From an uncultured Candidatus Saccharibacteria bacterium (GTDB lineage: Bacteria; Patescibacteriota; Saccharimonadia; Saccharimonadales; Saccharimonadaceae): DNA of 37,076 bases. The notes under the pieces were generated by a model, which searched no databases, had not been told where the DNA came from, and saw only the letters and a list, made by a program, of their open reading frames with translations. The stretch spans positions 1-37,076 of the forward strand of contig CASXXK010000009.1 of NCBI GenBank assembly GCA_949480205.1, written 5' to 3'. Made by a program: the position numbers and the translations under genes. Position 1 is the stretch's first letter. The number at the start of each line of letters is the position of its first letter. This document shows, piece after piece, positions 22,114-28,371 of the stretch.

Positions 22114-22629
22114 ATGGGAAAAGAAAAAGACCTAGTAGAACGTAGTTTGGTAGTGTTGAAGCCAGACTCAGTGCAACGTGGTATTGTGGGCGAGATTATC
22201 ACGCGGTTTGAGCGTGTGGGCTTGAAAATCGTTGGTCTTAAGATGGTGATGCCAGACGAGGACCAGTATCGGGCGCACTACGAAGATATTGGTCAGATGA
22301 TTACGCGTCGGGGTGAACAGGCTTTTCGTTATAACTTGAATTACATGATGACTGGTCCAGTGATTGCAATGGTGCTTGAGGGAATTGAGGCGGTGCCATT
22401 GGTGCGTAAGATTGTTGGCCCAACTGAGCCAAAATCAGCAGAAATGGGTACAATTCGTGGCGATTACGCGCACATGAGCTTTGGTTATTCCGATGCGAAG
22501 GGTGTGGGCGTGCCAAACTTGGTACATGCTAGTGGTAGTAAGGACGAAGCGAAGAAGGAAATCGCTTTGTGGTTTAAGCCAGAAGAGCTGTACGATTATT
22601 CTGATTTGAATGAGAAGTACACTCGTTAG
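22114..22629 (+). CDS. ndk: Nucleoside diphosphate kinase
   Basis: 171 aa, somewhat longer than the usual 140-150. Transfers the gamma phosphate from ATP to NDPs through a phosphohistidine. Seen: LVVLKPDSVQRGIVGEIITRFE at the start, the active-site His in PNLVHASGSKDEAKKEI (the family pattern is NxxHGSDS, so Gly and Asp are replaced by Ala and Gly), GPTEPKSAEMGTIRGDYAH, and ALWFKPEELYDY at the end. The extra length comes mainly from the segment YEDIGQMITRRGEQAFRYNLNY, which replaces the short helix before MMTGPVIAMVLEG. AAAGGAG before the ATG supports the start. Confidence 0.94.
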   Translation: MGKEKDLVERSLVVLKPDSVQRGIVGEIITRFERVGLKIVGLKMVMPDEDQYRAHYEDIGQMITRRGEQAFRYNLNYMMTGPVIAMVLEGIEAVPLVRKIVGPTEPKSAEMGTIRGDYAHMSFGYSDAKGVGVPNLVHASGSKDEAKKEIALWFKPEELYDYSDLNEKYTR

Positions 22630-22689
22630 AGTGAATCTTTCTGTGACACACCGGGTTTACTAATTTCTCTAAATCTGGTGTCGTCTCCC

Positions 22690-22716
22690 AAAAAAAGAGC
22701 CTATCAGGCTCTTTTT
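22690..22716. terminator. Intrinsic terminator after ndk
   Basis: AAAAAGAGCCT / AGGCTCTTTTT stem of 11 bp with an ATC loop; A-run and T-run make it usable in both directions. A second weaker hairpin (ACACCGGGTTT ... AAATCTGGTGT) precedes it at about 22649-22680. Confidence 0.85.
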
Positions 22717-22727
22717 GATTCGATGCG

Positions 22728-22946
22728 CTACGATTTCTCCATGTCTAATACAGTACTAAGGCAGCGGAGGGGGAAACCATGCCAACGGTTGTTTGGACCA
22801 TGTGATGGGTAGACACCTGTAGCGTAAAAATCAAGATAGTAGGCACTGGCCAAATTGTTCATTCGTAACGACCAGCCGTAGCCTCCATTGCCAGCGCCCC
22901 GAAAAGCACCATCAGTGCCAAGTAGGTTTATCCACCCGCTGCGCAC
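22728..22946 (-). repeat. Lectin-like cassette C8 (single)
   Basis: Minus strand: VRSGWINLLGTDGAFRGAGN, then YGWSLRMNNL, SAYYLDFYATG, PSHGPNNRWHGFPLRC and LSTVLDM, then EKS and TAG. It has no inverted partner nearby; the VanZ-like gene runs into its head. Confidence 0.85.
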
Positions 22947-23421
22947 GAAAAACCTTATCTAATATTCTATTAGTTAGGGGTTTAAATATTAAGTAAAATA
23001 TATAACCAATAATTCCGCCCGTTACGTTTGTTATTAAGTCAGTTATATCTGCTGATCGAAAGCCGTTTATTAAGGGTTGCAACAGCTCAATGGTCAAACT
23101 TAACAAGAAACAATAAAAAACGGTCTTTAAAAATTTAGAATTTTCTTTGCCTGTGAGAGGGAATAAAAAGCCGAAAGGAATGGTCATTAAGACGTTTAAC
23201 CCTACTTGTCTGGCAAAATCTCCCCTCCTGGATAGGACATCTATAAACGGAACTAAATTCATCGGATTGTATGAGTGATTAAATATAAAAGGAAGAGAGG
23301 TTATTATTGGCATTAAAGTAAAATATAAAACAAAAGACAAATATACATACATGACCGTATTTATAAATAATATGTTTTTTCCTTTTGATTTCCATTTTTT
23401 ATAAAATACGAAGGCGTACAA
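22912..23421 (-). CDS. VanZ-like membrane protein, 3' end fused into a cassette
   Basis: About 169 aa from a TTG at 23421; the frame is open further upstream without an ATG, so the start is unsure. Four membrane segments and the family pattern are visible: FTLMPIITSLPF, NLVPFIDVL, NVLMTIPFGFLFPLTG, LSLTIELLQPLINGFRSADITDLITNVTGGIIGY. VanZ-family proteins are poorly understood and are linked to low-level teicoplanin resistance or lipid transport. The last 11-12 codons (RAQRVDKPTWH) read the head of cassette C8 in another frame, so the native C-terminus has been replaced or lost. The gene is far more A+T-rich than its neighbours, suggesting transfer. Confidence 0.75.
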   Translation of the reverse strand: MYAFVFYKKWKSKGKNILFINTVMYVYLSFVLYFTLMPIITSLPFIFNHSYNPMNLVPFIDVLSRRGDFARQVGLNVLMTIPFGFLFPLTGKENSKFLKTVFYCFLLSLTIELLQPLINGFRSADITDLITNVTGGIIGYIFYLIFKPLTNRILDKVFRAQRVDKPTWH

Positions 23422-23503
23422 TATACCTAATGCTAAAAAATCTATTATATAGTTAATAACTATCCTTTTCCAAATTATGAGTTATATTTATGTAATTATA
23501 ACA

Positions 23504-23512
23504 TGTTATAAT
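23504..23512 (+). promoter_or_regulatory. Extended -10 promoter of tRNA-Arg
   Basis: TGT-TATAAT 8 nt before the tRNA. TTATAA is palindromic, so it may also serve the divergent VanZ-like gene. Confidence 0.55.
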
Positions 23513-23520
23513 TACCCTAT

Positions 23521-23597
23521 GGCTTGGTAGCTCAATTGGATAGAGCAGCTCCGTCCTAAGGAGAAGGTTGTGGGTTCAACTCCCGCCCGAGTCACCA
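23521..23597 (+). tRNA. tRNA-Arg (CCT)
   Basis: Acceptor GGCTTGG pairs with CCGAGTC (two G-U), D stem GCTC/GAGC, anticodon loop GTCCTAA with anticodon CCT, T arm GTGGG TTCAACT CCCGC, discriminator A and an encoded CCA. The anticodon stem has one mismatched outer pair. Confidence 0.93.
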
Positions 23598-23609
23598 TTT
23601 TTGTTTCTT

Positions 23610-23840
23610 CATGTCTAATACAGTACTAAGGCAGCGGAGGGGGAAACCATAGTAGCGATAATCAGGGCCGCCAGATGGGGCTACTACTGAAGTGGTAAAA
23701 CCAAAATAATAGCCGCTAGGGATAGTAGTACCATCACTACGGGTTGAGGCTAAGTATGATGACCATTCACCGCCATTGGTGCCGGCAACTCTAAAGGTAG
23801 AGCCACTTACTCCAGGTAAATGTATCCACCCGCTGCGCAC
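23610..23840 (-). repeat. Lectin-like cassette C9
   Basis: Minus strand: YFVRSGWIHLPGVSGSTFRV, then GEWSSYLAST, SGYYFGFTTSV, PSGGPDYRYYGFPLRC and LSTVLDM. No stop follows directly; the frame runs into the tRNA-Arg 3' end (TGA at 23592). An open frame continues upstream of the head through C10 on the opposite strand and is not regarded as coding. Confidence 0.85.
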
Positions 23841-23854
23841 GAAGTAAAACCAAA

Positions 23855-24079
23855 GTGCGCAGCGGGTACGTTGGTACGGCTTATGCTGAGCCTCTAAAGT
23901 ATCCTGGTGGGCGTAGTTATTATTGGACGTCGCGCATGGGGCCATCACCAGATTTTGCTTATCTACTTGATTTTAACGATAATGGGCTAGTACCATCACA
24001 TCATGGAACATATTATCGTTGGTTCGCTTTCCCCCTCCGCTGCCTTAGTACTGTATTAGATATGTATGCTATAATGTAA
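23855..24079 (+). repeat. Lectin-like cassette C10
   Basis: VRSGYVGTAYAEPLKYPGGR, then YYWTSRMGPS, FAYLLDFNDNG, PSHHGTYYRWFAFPLRC and LSTVLDM, then YAIM and stop. It is head-to-head with C9 (14-nt spacer). The conserved tail ends about 3 nt before the extended -10 of the next gene. Confidence 0.85.
24067..24075 (+). promoter_or_regulatory. Extended -10, leaderless promoter of the bPH gene
   Basis: TGC-TATAAT, then 6 nt and ATG 24082. The -35 region falls inside the cassette C10 tail. Confidence 0.7.
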
Positions 24080-24081
24080 AT

Positions 24082-24567
24082 ATGAGCACAATGGCATTTG
24101 AGGGTCAGCGCGAAGGGGAACAAGTGGAGTTGATTTTTCGGCGACATATGGTGACGATTTGGCGAGGTGTGATTTGGTTGATGATGTGGGCTGTGCTAGG
24201 TGCGATACCAATGGTGTTGTGGCGAGACGATCAGAGGATGTTTTTTGTGTGGTTGGGCGCATTATTGGTAGGTGTCTTGGGTTTGTTGTATGGTTATATG
24301 TTGTGGCATTTTTCTTATTATTTGGTAACGAATCAGCGCATTCGCCAGGTGCGGCAGAAGGGGCTATTTCGTAAGACGGTGGTGGATTTAGGTCTGGACA
24401 AAATTCAGAGCATTAGCTACGAGGTTCCGGGAATCAAAGGGGGAATGTTTGGCTATGGTACGCTTTTAATTCAGACACAGGTGTGCGATATGACAATTAG
24501 TATGGTGCGAAAACCAGAAAAGATTTATAATATATTACAAGATTTAGCGGATAAGGCAACAAGATGA
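24082..24567 (+). CDS. Bacterial PH-domain (bPH2/YdbT-like) membrane protein
   Basis: 161 aa. N-terminal cytoplasmic strand (FEGQREGEQVELIFRRH), two membrane helices (about 28-45 and 53-75), then a PH-like domain beginning YYLVTNQRIRQVRQKGLFRKTVVDLGLDKIQSISYEVPG, the typical bPH_2 signature, and MFGYGTLLIQT. Such proteins are membrane-associated with unclear roles, sometimes in envelope stress. The stop overlaps the next ATG by 4 nt (ATGA), so the two proteins are coupled. Confidence 0.85.
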   Translation: MSTMAFEGQREGEQVELIFRRHMVTIWRGVIWLMMWAVLGAIPMVLWRDDQRMFFVWLGALLVGVLGLLYGYMLWHFSYYLVTNQRIRQVRQKGLFRKTVVDLGLDKIQSISYEVPGIKGGMFGYGTLLIQTQVCDMTISMVRKPEKIYNILQDLADKATR

Positions 24568-25604
24568 GTTTATTTGAGAAGAAACCAACAACCGAGCGAG
24601 AAAAAGTAGAACAACGGCGTGAAGAGGTGTTGGCACAGGGGCGGAAGTTCAAATATCCGATGCAGTACGCCAAGCATAAATTGATCATCAATACTGTGCT
24701 GGTGGCGGTGATTGCAATTGTCTTGATGGTGGTGGCCGGATGGGCGATGCTCTACAAGGTGCAAGATACTGGAAATATGGTTTATCGAATTACGCAGGTG
24801 TTGCCAGTGCCAGTGGCGGAAGTTGATGGTGCTAAAGTGCGATATAGCGATTATCTGATGATTTATCGGAGTAATTTGCAGGCGGCCGAGCAGCAAGGCG
24901 GGCAATTGGGTGAGGGGGAAGATGCTGAGATGGTGCGCGAAGGATATAAAGAGGCAGCCATGGAACAGGCGGTAATGTATACTTATGCCTTGAAGTTAGG
25001 GCGCGAAATGAACATTACTGTGACGGATGACGAGATTACGCAGGCGTTTGACGAACATCGTAAGGTAGGTGGCGTGGAGCGGAGCGAGGAGAGCTTTCTT
25101 AAGATTGTGCGGGATAATTTTGGCATGAACCGGACCGAGTATCGTCGAATGTTGTATTTGACCTTGATGAAGTCAAAAGTGGCGCAAGCGGTGGACACGC
25201 ATGCACAGGATTTGGTGGGGCAGGTAGATAATTTGATTACGGAGAAGGATGGCGACCTGTGGGCGGTAGCTGATGCTTTGGGTGCCGAGGTAGAATATGA
25301 AGCGACTGGGCAGTTGGTGGATAACAAGAACGTGGATGGAGGACGCTCAAATAAAGCAATGACGCTGGAAGTGGGGCAGGTAAGTGATAAGTTTCTGTCT
25401 AGTAATGGTGATGGTTATTACTATGTGAAACTGGCCGAGAAGACCGATGATCAGGTGAACTATTCATCGATTAAGATTACGTTCTCAGAGTTTGATTTGC
25501 GGGTGGCGAATCTGTATGATGAAGGAAAAGTGAAGGAATATATTACTTTTGGCAATTTGCAGATTGAAGCTGGCGCAGAAGAAACGTCAACGACTGAAGA
25601 ATAG
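24564..25604 (+). CDS. SurA/PrsA-like membrane-anchored foldase candidate
   Basis: 346 aa. A short charged cytoplasmic N-terminus, one membrane helix (about residues 44-66, LIINTVLVAVIAIVLMVVAGWAM cut at its edges), then an extracytoplasmic part beginning PVAEVDGAKVRYSDYLMIYRS, the SurA_N/PrsA entry motif, with a helical chaperone-like region (YKEAAMEQAVMYTYALKLGR, VTDDEITQAFDEHRK). The C-terminal part (residues 230-325) has GDGYYYVKLAEKTDDQVNY, reminiscent of a parvulin fold but without clear catalytic residues. Likely an extracytoplasmic chaperone or isomerase for secreted proteins. It ends in an acidic tail. Coupled with the bPH gene upstream. Confidence 0.7.
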   Translation: MSLFEKKPTTEREKVEQRREEVLAQGRKFKYPMQYAKHKLIINTVLVAVIAIVLMVVAGWAMLYKVQDTGNMVYRITQVLPVPVAEVDGAKVRYSDYLMIYRSNLQAAEQQGGQLGEGEDAEMVREGYKEAAMEQAVMYTYALKLGREMNITVTDDEITQAFDEHRKVGGVERSEESFLKIVRDNFGMNRTEYRRMLYLTLMKSKVAQAVDTHAQDLVGQVDNLITEKDGDLWAVADALGAEVEYEATGQLVDNKNVDGGRSNKAMTLEVGQVSDKFLSSNGDGYYYVKLAEKTDDQVNYSSIKITFSEFDLRVANLYDEGKVKEYITFGNLQIEAGAEETSTTEE

Positions 25605-25606
25605 TG

Positions 25607-25615
25607 TGCTATAAT
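25607..25615 (+). promoter_or_regulatory. Extended -10 promoter of tRNA-Gly
   Basis: TGC-TATAAT 9 nt before the tRNA 5' end. Confidence 0.65.
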
Positions 25616-25624
25616 ATAGGCATT

Positions 25625-25699
25625 GCGGGTATCGTATAACGGCTATTATGTATCCTTCCCAAGGATGAGATTGGAGTCCGACTCTCCATACCCGCACCA
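25625..25699 (+). tRNA. tRNA-Gly (CCC)
   Basis: Acceptor GCGGGTA pairs with TACCCGC, anticodon stem TATCC/GGATG around loop TTCCCAA (anticodon CCC), T arm GGAG TCCGACT CTCC with the pairs continuing, discriminator A and encoded CCA. Confidence 0.93.
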
Positions 25700-25833
25700 C
25701 ACCCTGTGGAAAAGTTGCGCGAATTCTGTCGAGAGGCAGAATGTTTTCTTTTTGATAAAAATATAGTACAATGAAGAAAATAACTTGAACTTGGTGGGCA
25801 AAAACTTGTTCATCGAAAATAGGAGGCAAAAAA

Positions 25834-26517
25834 ATGGCAACAGGTGCTGCGGCAAAAAAGACAGCGTCAAAGAAGTCAACTCGGTCAGCTAAAACGACCA
25901 GTACAAAGTCAACAAAGACTACAAAATCAGCTAAGACCACTAGCAGTCGTAAGAGTGCGCCAAAGGCAGAAATGCCAGTGATGCGTCGGGCAAAGAGCGT
26001 GAGTTGGTTGGCGATTTTGGAATCGCTTGTAGTTGGTTTGTTTGGTGTGCTGCTATTGATCAACCCAGAGGGAATCACTAAGATTATCTTCTATGTGGTA
26101 GGTATCTTCTTGATGATTAAAGGTGTGTACAAGATTATTAATTATTTTGCCGTACATGGTAAATATGATTTCTACAATAATGATTTGCTTTATGGCATTG
26201 TAGCGTTAGTGTTCGGTGTAATTGCCGTGGTGCTATGGGAGCAACTTGGCCAGGTAATCGGTATTGTGGTGGGGGCTTGGATGATTTACGGTGCTTTGGT
26301 TCGTATGAATGCGGCAATCAAGATGCATACGGCTGGAATTAAAGAGTGGTTCTATGTACTTTTGCTTTCGATGGTGATGCTGGCACTTGGTATTTATATG
26401 GTGATTAGTGTCGGTGCGGTGTTAGCAATCGTTGGCTGGGCAATGGTGGCTTCAGCGGTGATTGGCATTGTGGATGATTTGATTTTCATTCGTCATTTGG
26501 ATGCAGTTGCACAATAA
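25834..26517 (+). CDS. DUF308/HdeD-like membrane protein with basic N-terminal tail
   Basis: 227 aa. Residues 1-50 are a Lys/Ala/Ser/Thr tail (KKTASKKSTRSAKTTSTKST and on), similar in composition to histone H1-like tails and possibly DNA- or membrane-binding. Residues 55-220 hold six membrane helices in three pairs, as in HdeD/DUF308 proteins: LVVGLFGVLLLINPEGITKI, then YGIVALVFGVIAVVLWEQLG, then VMLALGIYMVISVGAVLAIV. HdeD is an acid-resistance membrane protein; the function here is unknown. AGGAGG 7 nt before the ATG is a strong ribosome binding site. A terminator follows 15 nt after the stop. Confidence 0.85.
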   Translation: MATGAAAKKTASKKSTRSAKTTSTKSTKTTKSAKTTSSRKSAPKAEMPVMRRAKSVSWLAILESLVVGLFGVLLLINPEGITKIIFYVVGIFLMIKGVYKIINYFAVHGKYDFYNNDLLYGIVALVFGVIAVVLWEQLGQVIGIVVGAWMIYGALVRMNAAIKMHTAGIKEWFYVLLLSMVMLALGIYMVISVGAVLAIVGWAMVASAVIGIVDDLIFIRHLDAVAQ

Positions 26518-26531
26518 AGATAGCTAGAAAT

Positions 26532-26564
26532 ACAAAACTCCTGCTTTTATGGCGGGAGTTTTGT
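26532..26564. terminator. Bidirectional hairpin terminator
   Basis: ACAAAACTCCTGC pairs with GCGGGAGTTTTGT (13 bp, one G-U) around a 7-nt loop. Confidence 0.8.
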
Positions 26565-26604
26565 ATGGGAAATATCAGAAACCCTAGGTGTAATATATAG
26601 CTCT

Positions 26605-26835
26605 CTACATGTCTAATACAGTACTAAGGCAGCGGAGGGGGAAACCATAAAAGCGATTATATGGACCGTCTGACGGATTTATTCCAGTGGAGCCAAGATT
26701 AGGATAATAAGCACTAAGTATCAATACTCCGTCAAAGCGTGTGCCTGAACCACGTGACGTCCATTCATAGCCGTTCTGAGCGGCGTTTCTAAGGACGTTC
26801 GCTATCTCCTCCATATTAATATACCCGCTGCGCAC
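26605..26835 (-). repeat. Lectin-like cassette C11
   Basis: Minus strand: DYFVRSGYINMEEIANVLRN, then YEWTSRGSGT, SAYYPNLGSTG, PSDGPYNRFYGFPLRC and LSTVLDM, TAG. Head-to-head with C12; the 16-nt spacer differs from that of C4/C5 at one base. Confidence 0.87.
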
Positions 26836-26851
26836 GAAGTAATCTAGCCTC

Positions 26852-27064
26852 GTGCGCAGCGGGTTGATAAACCTGCCAGGAGTTGATGAGGCTACTCTTA
26901 GGCGTGTTGGTGAGTTTATTTATGATTGGTCGTCAAGAACTTACTATGTTGACACATTTGCATATTATCTTTCTTTTGGAGACGGAGAAATGAGCCCATC
27001 ATACGCCAATAATCGCTGGTACGCTTTCCCCCTCCGCTGCCTTAGTACTGTATTAGACATGTAG
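26852..27064 (+). repeat. Lectin-like cassette C12
   Basis: LVRSGLINLPGVDEATLRRV, then YDWSSRTYYV, FAYYLSFGDGE, PSYANNRWYAFPLRC and LSTVLDM, TAG. The tail ends 5-8 nt before the tRNA-Thr extended -10. Confidence 0.87.
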
Positions 27065-27068
27065 TATG

Positions 27069-27077
27069 TGATATAAT
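27069..27077 (+). promoter_or_regulatory. Extended -10 promoter of tRNA-Thr
   Basis: TGA-TATAAT 11 nt before the tRNA. Confidence 0.65.
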
Positions 27078-27088
27078 GGGAAGGTGAT

Positions 27089-27164
27089 GCCATTGTAGCT
27101 CAGTTGGTAGAGCAGCTCATTCGTAACGAGCAGGTCACAGGTTCGATCCCTGCCAATGGCTCCA
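27089..27164 (+). tRNA. tRNA-Thr (CGT)
   Basis: Acceptor GCCATTG pairs with CAATGGC, D stem GCTC/GAGC, anticodon loop TTCGTAA (anticodon CGT), T arm ACAGG TTCGATC CCTG-type, discriminator T and encoded CCA. A TTTTTT run follows. Confidence 0.94.
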
Positions 27165-27172
27165 TTTTTTGT

Positions 27173-28150
27173 TTAGTTTTGGTAATTAATTTGTTCAGTT
27201 TCAATAATTGGGAGACGGACGAGTTCGGTGCTATCGAGGTTGGCGTTATGAAGTTTGATAGCGGAAATTTGGTGATTGTTGTAGGTGGTGTAGTAGAAGA
27301 CACCTTCATTTAGGTTGTAGCAGGAGCTATAGAGGGTATGTTCGTATTTGCCGTTGCCAAGGTCACAACAACCGTTTTGTTGGTCGACAGAGTGAAGAAT
27401 GTGGAAGAATTGGCTAACGCTAGAAAGCTCATCATCGGCAGATAGGGAATGGAGTTTGGTGAAGCTAGCTTTGACAAAACGCGAAGCGGAACTAAGGTCA
27501 CCCGGTAGGCCGATGGCGCCCATGCCACGGCTATAGGTTTGCAGAGGAATATTTGGTGCAAAAGTGTTGACTGGGTTGGTGGCAGAAAGATGCATATAAT
27601 TGTTTAGCCCAAAGAGCTGTTCATCAAAGGGAGGGTTATTTGTGAGTACGCCAACTGGATTATCATAGACTTTGAGGCCACTAGCGACAGACTCCACTAC
27701 AATACTGGCACCAGTAGTATCAGAAATCATCCAATGTAGTTCGGCTGCCGGGAGTTGTTCGCTAAAGGAAATATTGCGAAAATTCATTTTGGCGAGTAGG
27801 ATTTTGGCTTCGGCTACGGTGGCGCACTGGCTCAGGATCCAGTCTAGGAACTCAAATTGAGCGATATTATCTTTGCCATCAACGTGTTCATTATAAATGG
27901 CGTTGCCAACAAAATTGAGTCCAGCTACGCCTAAACCTTTTTCGTTGATGCCATCGTAGAGTAGCGGTGTGCCATCGGGGACATAGGCAATGCCGATGAT
28001 AGCGTAGTGGGAATTAAGTGTGCCGACTTCACGAAAGTTAAAGGGGAAATTGCGGGGGATTATGACGGCTTCTTCGCCATAGGAAAATTCATAGTCGAGA
28101 TTGCGTCCAAAATAAGTATTTTTGGTTTGATAGGTGGCGGCAGTGCACAT
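27173..28150 (-). CDS. cbh: Choloylglycine hydrolase (bile salt hydrolase-like)
   Basis: 325 aa from the ATG at 28150, chosen because it exposes Cys2 as the Ntn nucleophile after Met removal (MCTAATYQTKNTYFGRNLDYE) and has AAGGA upstream. It hydrolyses the amide of conjugated bile salts or similar amides (penicillin V acylases are related). Family landmarks: GRNLDYE near the N-terminus, INEKGLGVAGLNF, LHWMISDTTGASIVVE, VGVLTNNPPFDEQ, GLPGDLSSASRFVKASF, SQFFHILHSV, TLYSSCYNLNEGVFYYTTYN and NHQISAIKLH. From memory it is close to clostridial bile salt hydrolases along its whole length. There is no signal peptide, so it is cytoplasmic. It suggests a gut habitat and probably transfer from Firmicutes (inference). 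Confidence 0.93.
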   Translation of the reverse strand: MCTAATYQTKNTYFGRNLDYEFSYGEEAVIIPRNFPFNFREVGTLNSHYAIIGIAYVPDGTPLLYDGINEKGLGVAGLNFVGNAIYNEHVDGKDNIAQFEFLDWILSQCATVAEAKILLAKMNFRNISFSEQLPAAELHWMISDTTGASIVVESVASGLKVYDNPVGVLTNNPPFDEQLFGLNNYMHLSATNPVNTFAPNIPLQTYSRGMGAIGLPGDLSSASRFVKASFTKLHSLSADDELSSVSQFFHILHSVDQQNGCCDLGNGKYEHTLYSSCYNLNEGVFYYTTYNNHQISAIKLHNANLDSTELVRLPIIETEQINYQN

Positions 28151-28214
28151 GTTGGTTTTCCTTTTGATTTTTGAATTATTTGTATATAGTATAGCACAAA
28201 CTAAACAATTGCCG

Positions 28215-28351
28215 AGTAAATACTTTCCGTGAGGACGTCCGGAGCCAGTCGCCAAAATTCGAAGATTTTGGCGACACGTGGCGAGGATGAGGCGGCCTGA
28301 CCCCGTAACGACGGGGGTCAGGAACGCCGTTTCTCACTGGAAGTATTTACT
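28215..28351. other. 137-nt multi-stem structured element
   Basis: An 11-bp closing stem (AGTAAATACTT / AAGTATTTACT) encloses GTGAG/CTCAC, a perfect 11-bp hairpin GTCGCCAAAAT / ATTTTGGCGAC, and an 11-bp hairpin CCTGACCCCGT / ACGGGGGTCAGG (one offset G) on a GGCG/CGCC base: a four-way-junction-like fold. It lies between two minus-strand genes, 20 nt after the HD gene. It is not evidently related to elements A-C. No family is recognised. Confidence 0.6.
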
Positions 28352-28371
28352 TGGTGTTTAGATTAGTTTGT

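Noticed and set aside
23592-23948. 118-residue open frame over cassette C9
   Set aside because: The part before VRSG reads the opposite strand of cassette C10, and the end runs into tRNA-Arg; only the cassette portion has family features.
5790-27064. Cassettes as template or variable repeats of a diversity-generating retroelement
   Set aside because: No reverse transcriptase or Avd gene is present in the window, and cassettes differ at all bases and in length, not mainly at template adenines.
5790-27064. Integron cassette array
   Set aside because: Cassettes are scattered singly or in inverted pairs, have no attC-like folded site, and no integron integrase (the Xer protein lacks a recognisable integron-specific insertion).
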